From contig CANMIH010000004.1 in NCBI GenBank assembly GCA_947497905.1, positions 209,675-273,674 of the forward strand: DNA of 64,000 nt, read 5' to 3'. Position numbers and translations under genes: made by a program. Source of the stretch: an uncultured Pelagimonas sp. (GTDB lineage Bacteria; Pseudomonadota; Alphaproteobacteria; Rhodobacterales; Rhodobacteraceae). Each line of letters opens with the position of its first letter. The first letter of the stretch is position 1. Of the stretch, positions 39,001-48,044 are shown piece by piece. Under the pieces are notes generated by a model. The model saw only the letters and a program-made list of their open reading frames with translations, was not told the origin of the DNA and searched no databases.

Positions 39001-42000
39001 GGTATGACCAACTGATCGCTGATCTGGTTGAGCGTGGTTTGGCGCCCACCCGGATCGCGCATTTCTGGATGGTGACACAGGATGAGAGCCATCGTCCCGG
39101 TTCGTCCTTCTTTCACCGCATTCAGGAACAGGGTTTTTATTCCCTTTTGTTCTTGGCGCAGGCGTTGGCCGACGATGGATCGAGCACGCCGCATATCACT
39201 GTTGTGACCAATGGCGCGGCACAGCTGCGTGACGAGGCGCTGTCTTATCCGGGCAAAGCAACCATTGCGGGCCCCGCCCGTGTGATCCCACGCGAGTTGC
39301 CCGGTGTGACGGTGTCAACTTTGGACCTTGAGCTGCCTCAGCGGGTAGATGCGCCGTTCTGGAAGCGGGCTCAGGCAGAGGCGGCATCTGACCAAGCATG
39401 GTCTAGGGTGACTGAGCGTGTGCTCGAAGATCTTCTGGCAGAGCCCGGCAACAGCATTGCCGCCTTGCGAACAGATCGCCGTTTCGAATGTGCGATGAAA
39501 CCCGTTGCTTTGCCGGAAACGGATCATCACGGCACATCCGGTGTGTATTTGATCACCGGGGGCTTTGGCGGCATTGGTCTGAGCCTCGCCGAGGATTGTG
39601 CCCGCGCAGGAGCAACTCTGATCCTGCTTGCGCGAAAAGCACTTCCCGACCGTGGGGATTGGGCCGACTACCTTGCCCGACATGCCCCGCAGGACCAGAT
39701 CGCCCGTCGCATCCGCGCGGTGAAGGCGCTGGAAGAGGCCGGGGGCACGATCGTAATTCGCGCGGCAGATGTGTGTAATCTGGATCAGATGCAGGAGCTG
39801 CGCACCGAGATTGAGGCCGAACATGGCCGGATCACCGGGGTTATTCATGGTGCCGGTGTGATTGATGACGGGCCGTTGCTCACAAAATCGCCCGCTGCCA
39901 TCGAAGATGTCTTCACTCCGAAAATCCATGGCACCGAGATTTTAGGTCAGGTCTTTCCCGATGGGGCGGTGGATTGGATGGTCCTGTTTGCCTCCTCCTC
40001 AACCGTCACCGCACCGGCCGGGCAGGTCGACTATGTGGCGGCAAATGAATTCCTCAATGCCTATGCCAAGTCGCGCAGTGGCAAAACCCGCGTGACTGCC
40101 ATCAACTGGGGCATTTGGAATGAGGTTGGCATGGCCGCTGAGGCCGTGGCTGCACGCAGCGGAGATATGCCCAAACCTCCTGTGGAGCCCGTGGACTTTC
40201 CGTTGCTGACCAGTGCCACCTTTGATGCACAGGGCAATCGTCTGTTCAACACCTTCTTTGATCAGGAGGATTGGATTATTGATGAGCACCGCACGCGTGC
40301 AGGCGATGCGCTCTTGCCGGGTACGGGCTACCTGACATTGGCGGCCCAGGCCCTGCGGGCGCACCATGAAGAGGGCGCGTTTGAGATCAGCGATCTAACC
40401 TTCCTGCGCCCTCTGCGTGTGACCGAAGGGGCGGCGCGGGATGTGCAGATCCGTCTGAGCCGGTCCGACACCGGATATGGGTTTGATGTTCTGGCCGACG
40501 CGACATTGAACGGGCGGAAAGGCCATGCGCTGACGGCGCAGGCTTCTGTGTCGCTATTGCCTTTGGCGTGTCCTGATCCTTTGGATCTTGGTGCGATCCG
40601 CGCGCGCTGTGATACGCCTCATTCCGTTCCGGGGCAGAAGTTGACCGCCGCCCAAGAGGTACATCTTGTCTTTGGTCCACGCTGGAAAGTGCTTGATGCG
40701 CGGGCCTTGGGGCAGGGTGAAGGCATTGCGGATCTCTCGCTGCCTGAGCTGGCTCTGGAAGATGCCTGCATTTTGCACCCGGCATTGCTGGATATTGCCA
40801 CGGGCTGGGCGATGGAGCTGATCGAGGGCTATCAACCGACACATCTTTGGGTGCCAGTGCGCTATGGTCGCGTGCGGGTGCATCAGGATCTGCCCCATCA
40901 GGTTGTCAGCTGGGTGCGCAATGCTGCCGAAAATCGTGCTGATGCCGAGACCGCCAGTTTTGACATCACCCTTTGCGCCCCGGATGGGGCTGTGGTGATG
41001 GAGATCACCGAGTTTACCATCCGCAAGCTTGAAAGTGCAGATATCTTGCGCAGCGCGCCTCAGATCACGGCCGCTGAAATTGAGTTTGGTGATGCGCAGG
41101 AAGGACAGCCGCTGTCCCCGGCTGAGGAACGCCTTGCGCATAACCTGTCACAGGGAATTTTGCCGCGCGAAGGGGTTGAAGCCTTTCACCGGGCTTTGGC
41201 TCTGAACCTTCCGCAGGTGGTTGTGTCGTCGATGGATCTTGATGCCTTAACCCGTCAGACGGCGCAAAGCTCCAGTACCACGGAAACCCAGAAATTTGAT
41301 CGGCCTCAGTTGGATGGTGACTATGTTGCGCCGGAAAACGAGATTGAACGTCAGTTGGTTGGCTTTTGGGAAACGCTACTGGGTGTTCAGAATGTCGGCG
41401 TAGAAGACAGCTTTTTCGATCTTGGTGGTCATAGTCTGATTGCGGTTAGATTGTTCGCCATGGTCAAGAAAACCTTCCGGGTCGATTTCCCAATCTCAGT
41501 TCTGTTTGAAGCGCCGACCATTCGCAAATGTGCGGGTTTGATCGCCGACCAAGTGGGCCTGCCGGATGAAAACTCTGAGGCCGATGCCGGATCGGAAACC
41601 CGGCCACGTGAACCCAGTCGTCGCTTTACCCATCTTGTGCCCATGCATGATGGGGACGGGGGGGCGCGACAGCCGTTTTTCCTGATTGCCGGCATGTTTG
41701 GTAATGTGCTGAACCTACGCCACCTCGCGCATCTCTTAGGGGCGGATCGTCCGTTCTACGGGGTGCAAGCCCGTGGCTTGTTTGGCGGTGAGGCTCCGCA
41801 CGAAACCATTGAAGAAGCCGCACGCGATTACATCGCCGAGATGCGTCAGGTTCAGCCGCACGGCCCTTACATGATCGGTGGGTTTTCTGGCGGGGGTATC
41901 TCCGCCTATGAGATCGCACATCAGCTTGAGGCGATGGGGGAAGAGGTGTCACTTGTTGTGATGCTGGATACGCCGCTACCCCAGCGTCGGCCGCTTAGCC

Positions 42001-42488
42001 GCAAAGATCGTCTGATCATTCAGATGCACAAGGCGCGTGAAAAGGGTGTCTTCTACCCCGTCATCTGGGCAAAGAACCGCATTGCCTGGGAGTTTGAAAA
42101 ACGGCGTCACGTCGAGGAAACGCATGTGGCACATGGGTTCCACAATGCCGAGATTGAGGCCGCGTTTTACCGCGCGATTGCGACGTACGACGTTAAACCC
42201 TGGGATGGGCGTGTTGTGCTCTTCCGCCCGCCGCTGGTTGGCACATGGACGGTGTCAGAGGGTCGCATGGTGGATGAGGATCGCAGCTATGTCACCCATG
42301 ACAATGACTGGGGATTGTATGTGCCCGGCGTTGAGGTGCACGAAGTTCCCGGTGATCATGACAGCATGGTGCTCGAACCCAATGTGCGCGTGCTCGCTGC
42401 GTTGATGCGTGACGCGATCCAGCAGGCCGAGACCGCAGATGAACCGCGAGGGCAGGTGCTTTCGTTTCCAATTCAGGCGGCGGAATAA
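36051..42488 (+). CDS. Type I polyketide synthase, order KS-AT-KR-DH-ACP-TE
   Basis: 2,145 residues, one full module. KS about 10-430 with Cys184, His320 and His360. AT about 545-830 with Ser632 in GHSMGE, and IAAHS where malonyl-/methylmalonyl-specific motifs are read. A WKPVW-type structural subdomain begins near 905. KR about 1165-1380 with TGGFGGIG, Ser1315 and Tyr1328. A double-hotdog DH about 1400-1690 with His1413 (HRTRAGDALLPG, one residue longer than canonical HxxxGxxxxP) and Asp1581 (HPALLDIATG). ACP with Ser1795 (DLGGHSL). Thioesterase with Ser1946 (GFSGGG), Asp1973 and His2103. DH after KR is unusual. It is followed at 4 nt by a glycosyltransferase and then the NRPS, with a PPTase at the end, suggesting a PKS/NRPS product made within a glycan locus. 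Product unknown. Confidence 0.93.
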   Translation: MTADKQTIGETDIAIVGMAAHLPGAADISTYWRNLRDGVSAIRRLSDADLTEAGEDPGLRRHRDYVPFAAPLDDFDLFDAEFFGFSPKEAAIMDPQHRQFLETAWEALENAGQVPENFPGQVGVFAGCGMGSYFYFNVCSNPDLVENTGMFLLRHTGNDKDFMTTRLSHVLDLHGPSINLQTACSTSLVATHYAVQALLNGECDMAIAGGVTIELPQGRGYLYKENEILSPDGACHAFDHRAQGTVFGSGAGVVVLRRAVDAIADGDHIWSIIKGSAVNNDGAQKAGYLAPSVDGQATAVAEAQALANVTSDTIDYVECHGTGTYLGDPIEVAALTQAFRETSDAVGHCRIGSVKTNIGHLDTAAGVASLIKASLALHHKQMPPSLGYEKPNPAIDFETSPFRVNDRLTPWQVGAHPRRAGVNSLGVGGTNAHVILEEAPERGASATSDWPFQILTLSARSKAALDEQSRRLAEHLRTHPEQSLADVAFTLKQGRRAFDKRRIVVAETHEDAARLLIDETPRRVHSHSALTAPDLVFMFPGGGAQYAGMARDLYETEPEFAEWMDRGLAHLATLTEVDMRALWLPERGEEAAADLALQKPSLQLPLIMIVEYALAQMWMGWGLTPSALTGHSMGENTAACLAGVIGFEDCIGLVHLRGTLFDEVPAGGMLSVNLAVEDLRGYLSEDLDLGAVNAPELSVASGPQAALDALEAKLKSKDIECQRIPIDIAAHSRMLDPILDRFRTYLQGITLNDPQIPLTSNRTGALMTAEQATSPEYWVEHLRGTVHFADGIATLAQSDRVFLEVGPGKAMSALTRQHPDVSANQVLSSLRHPQDQIDDDKHMFEVLGRLWALGAEFDWDQIWGEGPRHRVPLPTYAFQRASYFIEPGQVIENSPQFLMRGDDIAEWGWKPVWRPRSAALEIGDISEADPQVWLMFADDGELATRAAARLRGAGHQVIEVRPSDGFARLDDTRYVLAPEQGRMGYDQLIADLVERGLAPTRIAHFWMVTQDESHRPGSSFFHRIQEQGFYSLLFLAQALADDGSSTPHITVVTNGAAQLRDEALSYPGKATIAGPARVIPRELPGVTVSTLDLELPQRVDAPFWKRAQAEAASDQAWSRVTERVLEDLLAEPGNSIAALRTDRRFECAMKPVALPETDHHGTSGVYLITGGFGGIGLSLAEDCARAGATLILLARKALPDRGDWADYLARHAPQDQIARRIRAVKALEEAGGTIVIRAADVCNLDQMQELRTEIEAEHGRITGVIHGAGVIDDGPLLTKSPAAIEDVFTPKIHGTEILGQVFPDGAVDWMVLFASSSTVTAPAGQVDYVAANEFLNAYAKSRSGKTRVTAINWGIWNEVGMAAEAVAARSGDMPKPPVEPVDFPLLTSATFDAQGNRLFNTFFDQEDWIIDEHRTRAGDALLPGTGYLTLAAQALRAHHEEGAFEISDLTFLRPLRVTEGAARDVQIRLSRSDTGYGFDVLADATLNGRKGHALTAQASVSLLPLACPDPLDLGAIRARCDTPHSVPGQKLTAAQEVHLVFGPRWKVLDARALGQGEGIADLSLPELALEDACILHPALLDIATGWAMELIEGYQPTHLWVPVRYGRVRVHQDLPHQVVSWVRNAAENRADAETASFDITLCAPDGAVVMEITEFTIRKLESADILRSAPQITAAEIEFGDAQEGQPLSPAEERLAHNLSQGILPREGVEAFHRALALNLPQVVVSSMDLDALTRQTAQSSSTTETQKFDRPQLDGDYVAPENEIERQLVGFWETLLGVQNVGVEDSFFDLGGHSLIAVRLFAMVKKTFRVDFPISVLFEAPTIRKCAGLIADQVGLPDENSEADAGSETRPREPSRRFTHLVPMHDGDGGARQPFFLIAGMFGNVLNLRHLAHLLGADRPFYGVQARGLFGGEAPHETIEEAARDYIAEMRQVQPHGPYMIGGFSGGGISAYEIAHQLEAMGEEVSLVVMLDTPLPQRRPLSRKDRLIIQMHKAREKGVFYPVIWAKNRIAWEFEKRRHVEETHVAHGFHNAEIEAAFYRAIATYDVKPWDGRVVLFRPPLVGTWTVSEGRMVDEDRSYVTHDNDWGLYVPGVEVHEVPGDHDSMVLEPNVRVLAALMRDAIQQAETADEPRGQVLSFPIQAAE

Positions 42489-42491
42489 CCC

Positions 42492-43490
42492 ATGATCTTA
42501 GTTGTTCTTCTCAATTTCCGCACTCCGGATATGACGCTGCAGGCCGCGCAGGCGGCGCTTATCGCCATGACAGATCTGCCCGCTGAGCTGGTTATTGTCG
42601 ACAATGACAGTGGGGATGGGTCGTACGAGGCGTTGTCGCAGGCAGTCACGTCTGAGGCCTGGGCCGAAGGGCACAACATCCGCGTGCTCCAGTCCGGGCA
42701 CAATGGTGGTTTTGGGGCGGGCAACAATGTTGGCATCCGTGCGCGGCTTTGCTCGGGCGCCAAGCCTGACTATGTGTATATCCTGAACTCCGACGCCTTC
42801 CCGGCCCCGGATGCCATCCGTCATCTCTACTCTCATCTGGAAGCCAACCCTGAAGTTGGCTTCACCGGCAGCTATATTCATGGCTCAGATGGTGAGCCTC
42901 ATATGACGGCATTTCGCTTTCCTTCGGTTTGGTCCGAACTGGAGGGGGCGGCGCGCTTTGGTCCCATCTCGCGCCTGTTGCGCAACAAAGCGGTGCCGCT
43001 GCAATTGCCCAGTGCCACCTGCGCTGTGGACTGGTTGGCTGGTGCCTCGATGATGATGCGGCAAAGTGTGTTGGATGAGATTGGGCTCTTTGATGAGCGG
43101 TTTTTCCTCTACTTTGAGGAAACGGATCTGTGTTTGCGGGCGGCGCGTGCGGGGCATGAGATCCACTATGTCCGCGACAGCGAGGTTGAGCACATCGGCT
43201 CTGTCTCAACAGGCATGAAGCGTTGGACCCGCATTCCCGGGTTCTGGCTGGATAGTCGCTGGCATTACTTTTCGAAAAACCACGGGCGTGGCTATGCCGT
43301 TTTGGCGACGGCTCTGCATAGCCTTGGGGGGGCATTGTGGCGGTTGCGTGTGCTTTTGCAAGGTAAGGCCCCGGCAGATCCGCCGCGATTTTTGCGCGAT
43401 CTGATCGCGCATGATGTGGTTGCGATGGCCCGGCCTTTGCCGACCGCGCGCCTAGGCGCGACGCATGCGCCTTTTGTTGAGGTGAAATAG
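42492..43490 (+). CDS. Glycosyltransferase family 2, WbbL/rhamnosyltransferase-like
   Basis: 332 residues. GT-A motifs: ILVVLLNFRTPD, VIVDNDSGDGS, GHNGGFGAGNNVGI and ILNSDAFP near the donor site, with DERFFLYFEETDLCLRA as the acceptor/catalytic block. This pattern is that of the WbbL/RfbF rhamnosyltransferase group, although the sugar is not certain. It sits 4 nt after the PKS and 7 nt before the NRPS, inside the same operon, which implies glycosylation linked to the PKS/NRPS product or to the glycan it decorates. Confidence 0.85.
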   Translation: MILVVLLNFRTPDMTLQAAQAALIAMTDLPAELVIVDNDSGDGSYEALSQAVTSEAWAEGHNIRVLQSGHNGGFGAGNNVGIRARLCSGAKPDYVYILNSDAFPAPDAIRHLYSHLEANPEVGFTGSYIHGSDGEPHMTAFRFPSVWSELEGAARFGPISRLLRNKAVPLQLPSATCAVDWLAGASMMMRQSVLDEIGLFDERFFLYFEETDLCLRAARAGHEIHYVRDSEVEHIGSVSTGMKRWTRIPGFWLDSRWHYFSKNHGRGYAVLATALHSLGGALWRLRVLLQGKAPADPPRFLRDLIAHDVVAMARPLPTARLGATHAPFVEVK

Positions 43491-43496
43491 AGGGAA

Positions 43497-46400
43497 ATGG
43501 GAATGGTACAGGTGTCTTGCGTTGTCGTTGGGAATGAATCGCTTTTGGTGCAATGCGCCGAGATCATGCTTGAGCGTGGCAATACGATTGCCGCAGTGGT
43601 GACGCGCAACCCTGACATTCGGACCTGGGCCGAGGCGCGGAACCTACGGGTCGAAGCCTATGGCGCCGATCTTGCTCAGCGGCTGTCGGACGCGCCTTTT
43701 GATGTTCTGTTGTCGATTGCAAACCTGTCGGTGATCCCGGAGGATGTGCTGACCTTGCCGCGCAAAGCTGCGATCAATTTCCATGATGGCCCCTTGCCGC
43801 GCCATGCCGGTCTGAATGCGCCGGTTTGGGCTTTGATTGAAGGGGAAACTCAGCACGGCATCTCATGGCACCTGATGCAGGGTGGCGTGGATGAGGGTGA
43901 CCTTCTGGTCAGTCGCAGTTTTGATATCACCGCAACGGATACGGCGCTTACCCTGAACACCAAAGCCTATGAGGCCGCCATCGCCAGCTTTCCATCTCTG
44001 ATGGATCAGTTGGAAGGGGATCTTATCCCGGTTGCGCAGGACCTCAGCCAGCGCAGCTATCATGCGTTGACAGATCGCCCAGAGGGTTTGGGCCTTTTGG
44101 ATTTCACCCAACCCGCCGCAACGCTAGAGCGTTTGGTGCGGGCGTTGGATCATGGGGCCTATTGGAACCCACTGTGCGTGCCCAAGATCAAAGGCGATGA
44201 GCTCTATCGCGTGGTTAGTGCCCGGTTGACGGAGAGCCACGCCGCGCCAGGAACTGTGATTGATCTCGGAGAAGATCACCTGACGGTCGCCTGTGGTGAA
44301 CATGCCCTGGTTCTGTCTGGATTGACCCGCCTGTGCGGCGCGGCAGTTGCACCAAAAGACGTGGCGCAGGTTGGGCAAGTCCTAGTTGGAGAAACAGCGA
44401 CGCTGCAGCCGGATCAGTTGAAAACTATTGCTCAGAACGATGGGTTTTGGCGTCAGCGTCTTGCTGATTTGATCCCGGTCGCAATGACCGGTGTGGCGGA
44501 CAAATCGGGCCTGATTGAGGTCCGTGATCTGGGGACCGGGGCAGATCCAGCAGATGTTGCGATCTGGGCCGCCCGACTGTCAGGTCAAGTGCAGTTTGAT
44601 CTGGCTTATGCAAACACAGCTGTGACAGATCTGGCCCAGAGCGGAGCAAGCCTGTCGTGGGTGCCACTGCGCGTTGAGGCGTTAGGGACAGCCAATGACC
44701 TTCGCGAAGCCTTTGCAAAACAGGTCGAGATTGCCGACAAGAAGGGTGCTATTGCCCGCGATCTACCGCTGCGCGCTCCGGAACTAAGCTGGCCAGCCAC
44801 ACCTGCAATTGGCCTTGGTGAGACACATATTCCGGGCACCGTGCTGACCTTTGGAACAACTCAGGTGAGTTTCGACAGTGGTCGCATTTCAGAGGCCGAG
44901 GTTGACCTTTTGGTGGCGCGCCTTGCGCTTCTGGTAGGGGCGCAGGGTGCGGTTGCCGATCTGACAGAGTTGCCTCAGGCGGAACGAGATCTCGTTGTTG
45001 ATCATTGGAACCAGACCGCGACCAAACACGACACCACGCTAACCATGCATCGCGCTTTTGAGGCGCAGGTCGCAAAGACACCCGAGGCCACGGCACTTGT
45101 GTTCGAAAACCAAAGCCTCAGCTACATCGAACTCAACCGCCGCGCCAATCGTGCCGCGCATCTTTTGCGGGAGATGGGCGTTCAACCGGGTGTAGTTGTG
45201 GGCCTGTGCTGTAACCGCTCGATTGAAATGATGGTGGGGGCTCTGGCTATTCTCAAGGCAGGCGGGGCCTATCTTCCGATGGATCCGAGCTATCCTGAGG
45301 AGCGGCTACATCATTTTGTCGAGGACAGCGGAGCCAAGGTGATTGTGACCACTGCACGGTGTGAACCCAATCTGCCGCCGCATACCGCCGACCTTCTGGT
45401 TCTTGATGCGGAACCTCGCCTTGCTACGGCCTCGTCCGAGACCCCTGATGGTGGTAGCAGGCCCGAGGATCTGGCCTATTTGATCTATACGTCGGGCAGC
45501 ACCGGGAAACCCAAAGGGGTGATGGTTGAACACCGCAATGTGGTCAACTTCTACGCCGGAATGGATGCCCATATCGCAGATCATGGCGGCACCTGGCTGG
45601 CCGTCACCTCGCTAAGCTTTGATATCTCGGTTCTGGAACTGTTCTGGACCACAGCACGCGGGTTTAAGGTTGTTTTGTCCTCCGATGAAGACCGAGGTCT
45701 GATTTCAAATGGCGCGCTGCCGAGCGGTCAGGGAATGGATTTCTCGATTTACTACTGGGGCAATGACGATGGCATCGGGCGCGACAAATATAGCCTCTTG
45801 CTTGAAGGAGCCAAGTTTGCCGATGAAAATGGGTTTTGCGCCGTCTGGACACCAGAGCGCCATTTCCATGCCTTTGGCGGACCTTACCCAAATCCCTCTG
45901 TCACCGGGGCAGCGGTTGCTGCGGTGACCAAAAACATCGGAGTGCGAGCGGGGTCCGTCGTGGCGCCTCTGCACCATCCGGCTCGCATTGCCGAAGAATG
46001 GGCGGTGATTGACAATCTCACCAACGGTCGGGCTGGCATGGCCATTGCAAGTGGCTGGCAGCCTGATGATTTTGTGCTGCGTCCCGAAAACACGCCGCCC
46101 AACAACAAGCCCGCGATGACGCAGAACATCGACCAGATCCGCAGGCTTTGGCGAGGGGAGGCGGTTGGGTTCCCGCGACAGGACGGATCGCTACATGAGG
46201 TGGTCACACAACCGCGCCCCGTGTCCAAAGAGCTACCTATTTGGGTGACAACCGCCGGAAATCCCAAGACCTGGGAAGAGGCGGGAACCTTGGGCTGCAA
46301 TGTGCTGACACATCTGCTTGGTCAGTCGGTAGACGAAGTGGCCGGGAAAATTGCGATTTATCACAATGCGCTGCGTGCCGCCGGTCATGACCCCAAAGAT

Positions 46401-48044
46401 TTCAGCGTAACGTTGATGTTGCACACCTTCATCAGCGACAGCCGCGATCATGCCCGCGAAATCGCGCGTGGGCCGATGAAGGACTATCTGAATTCTGCGG
46501 CTGGGTTGATCAAACAATACGCCTGGGCCTTTCCTGCGTTCAAACGCCCCGAAGGGGTGAACAACGCCTTCGATCTTCAGCTCGACGGTTTGGAGCCCGA
46601 TGAGTTGGACGCGATCCTTGATTTTGCGTTTGAGCGGTATTTCAACGACAGTGGCCTGTTTGGCACGGTTGAAGACGCTGTCGCACGCGCGGAAGAGCTG
46701 AAGAAAATTGGCGTGACCGAGATCGCCTGTCTGGTGGATTATGGCATTGATCGGGAACAGGTTCTTGAGGGGCTGAAACCCCTTGCACAGGTGGTAAAGG
46801 CCTCAAACACGGCTCAAGAACTGGCTGAGGATGATTTCTCGATTGCGGCCCAGATTGTGCGCCATGACGTGACCCATCTGCAATGCACCCCCTCGATGGC
46901 CCGAATGATTGCCATGAATGATGAGGCGCGTTTTGCCTTACGTGGTGTCTCGCACCTTTACTTCGGCGGCGAACCTCTGCCAGGCGCGTTGGTCGAGGAA
47001 TTCGGCCAGATCACCAAGGCAACGATAACCAATATGTATGGACCTACCGAAACCACGATCTGGTCTTCGGTCGAAACCCCGCAGCACGGGGAAGCGGTGG
47101 TCAATATTGGCTATCCCATTACCAACACTCAACTCTACGTTCTCGATCCTGCCCGGAAACCAGTGGGTGTTGGACAGGAAGGTGAGCTTTGGATTGGGGG
47201 CGATGGTGTGACGCGGGGGTATTGGAACCGGCCTGAATTGACCGCCGATCGTTTCGCCGAAAACCCGTTTCATGCGGGGCGGATGTATGCCACCGGGGAT
47301 CTTGTGCGCCGTCGGATTGATGGCAAGATCAGCTTTGTTGGTCGGGTCGATCATCAGGTGAAATTGCGCGGTCATCGGATCGAACTGGGCGAAATTGAGG
47401 CTGTCTTGGAGGCGCAAACCGGCGTTACTCAGGCTGTTGTGATTGCGCGCGAAGATCAGCCGGGGGATACGCGACTGGTGGGCTATTTCACGGGAACCGG
47501 AACCGAGGCGGCCCTTAAATCCGCACTGTCGTCCGAGCTGCCCGCGATTATGGTCCCGTCCCGGTTCGTTGCACTTGAGGCCTTCCCGCTAACACCCAAC
47601 AAAAAAGTTGATCGAAAGGCGCTTCCTGCGCCGACCGTACCCAAAGCCGCACCTGTGACGCGCGCGGCTCCGGTTGTGACACCCCAAACCACCTCGGGGG
47701 ATGGGGCGACCATAGTGCCGCGCGTGGCACAGATCTGGACCACGATTCTTGGGGTGCAGGACATCTCGGCACGGGACAATTTCTTTGATCTTGGGGGTCA
47801 TTCTCTGTTGGCGGTTCAAGCCCATCGGGCCATCCGCGAAGAGCTTGGGGCTAAGACTTTGTCGATCACGGATATCTTCCGGTTCCCTGTTCTGGGCGAT
47901 CTGGCAAATCGAATTGCCGGTATGGTTGAAGGAGGGGCCGCACCGAAACCGGCCACACCTGCGGCGGCGGCTGCAACACGGGCGCAATCGCGCACGGATG
48001 CTATGGCACGGCGACGCGAGATGCGGGCACGGCGTCGCGCATGA
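43497..48044 (+). CDS. NRPS loading protein: formyltransferase, condensation remnant, LLM-interrupted adenylation, PCP
   Basis: 1,515 residues. Residues 1-270 are a methionyl-tRNA-formyltransferase-like domain: NFHDGPLPRHAG (His96) and GVDEGDL (Asp132). Residues about 340-510 resemble only the C-terminal half of a condensation domain; no HHxxxDG is present. The adenylation domain starts near 515 with A3 YTSGSTGKPKG (about 664-675) and A4 FDIS (Asp709). A luciferase-like flavin monooxygenase (about 745-1100, MupA/Atu3671 type) is inserted, then A resumes with NMYGPTETT and the A10 Lys1370 region. A carrier domain has Ser1436 (DLGGHSL), and a basic tail ends the protein. It likely loads an N-formylated, oxidised amino acid and passes it to the PKS. 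The stop overlaps the PPTase start. Confidence 0.9.
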   Translation: MGMVQVSCVVVGNESLLVQCAEIMLERGNTIAAVVTRNPDIRTWAEARNLRVEAYGADLAQRLSDAPFDVLLSIANLSVIPEDVLTLPRKAAINFHDGPLPRHAGLNAPVWALIEGETQHGISWHLMQGGVDEGDLLVSRSFDITATDTALTLNTKAYEAAIASFPSLMDQLEGDLIPVAQDLSQRSYHALTDRPEGLGLLDFTQPAATLERLVRALDHGAYWNPLCVPKIKGDELYRVVSARLTESHAAPGTVIDLGEDHLTVACGEHALVLSGLTRLCGAAVAPKDVAQVGQVLVGETATLQPDQLKTIAQNDGFWRQRLADLIPVAMTGVADKSGLIEVRDLGTGADPADVAIWAARLSGQVQFDLAYANTAVTDLAQSGASLSWVPLRVEALGTANDLREAFAKQVEIADKKGAIARDLPLRAPELSWPATPAIGLGETHIPGTVLTFGTTQVSFDSGRISEAEVDLLVARLALLVGAQGAVADLTELPQAERDLVVDHWNQTATKHDTTLTMHRAFEAQVAKTPEATALVFENQSLSYIELNRRANRAAHLLREMGVQPGVVVGLCCNRSIEMMVGALAILKAGGAYLPMDPSYPEERLHHFVEDSGAKVIVTTARCEPNLPPHTADLLVLDAEPRLATASSETPDGGSRPEDLAYLIYTSGSTGKPKGVMVEHRNVVNFYAGMDAHIADHGGTWLAVTSLSFDISVLELFWTTARGFKVVLSSDEDRGLISNGALPSGQGMDFSIYYWGNDDGIGRDKYSLLLEGAKFADENGFCAVWTPERHFHAFGGPYPNPSVTGAAVAAVTKNIGVRAGSVVAPLHHPARIAEEWAVIDNLTNGRAGMAIASGWQPDDFVLRPENTPPNNKPAMTQNIDQIRRLWRGEAVGFPRQDGSLHEVVTQPRPVSKELPIWVTTAGNPKTWEEAGTLGCNVLTHLLGQSVDEVAGKIAIYHNALRAAGHDPKDFSVTLMLHTFISDSRDHAREIARGPMKDYLNSAAGLIKQYAWAFPAFKRPEGVNNAFDLQLDGLEPDELDAILDFAFERYFNDSGLFGTVEDAVARAEELKKIGVTEIACLVDYGIDREQVLEGLKPLAQVVKASNTAQELAEDDFSIAAQIVRHDVTHLQCTPSMARMIAMNDEARFALRGVSHLYFGGEPLPGALVEEFGQITKATITNMYGPTETTIWSSVETPQHGEAVVNIGYPITNTQLYVLDPARKPVGVGQEGELWIGGDGVTRGYWNRPELTADRFAENPFHAGRMYATGDLVRRRIDGKISFVGRVDHQVKLRGHRIELGEIEAVLEAQTGVTQAVVIAREDQPGDTRLVGYFTGTGTEAALKSALSSELPAIMVPSRFVALEAFPLTPNKKVDRKALPAPTVPKAAPVTRAAPVVTPQTTSGDGATIVPRVAQIWTTILGVQDISARDNFFDLGGHSLLAVQAHRAIREELGAKTLSITDIFRFPVLGDLANRIAGMVEGGAAPKPATPAAAAATRAQSRTDAMARRREMRARRRA

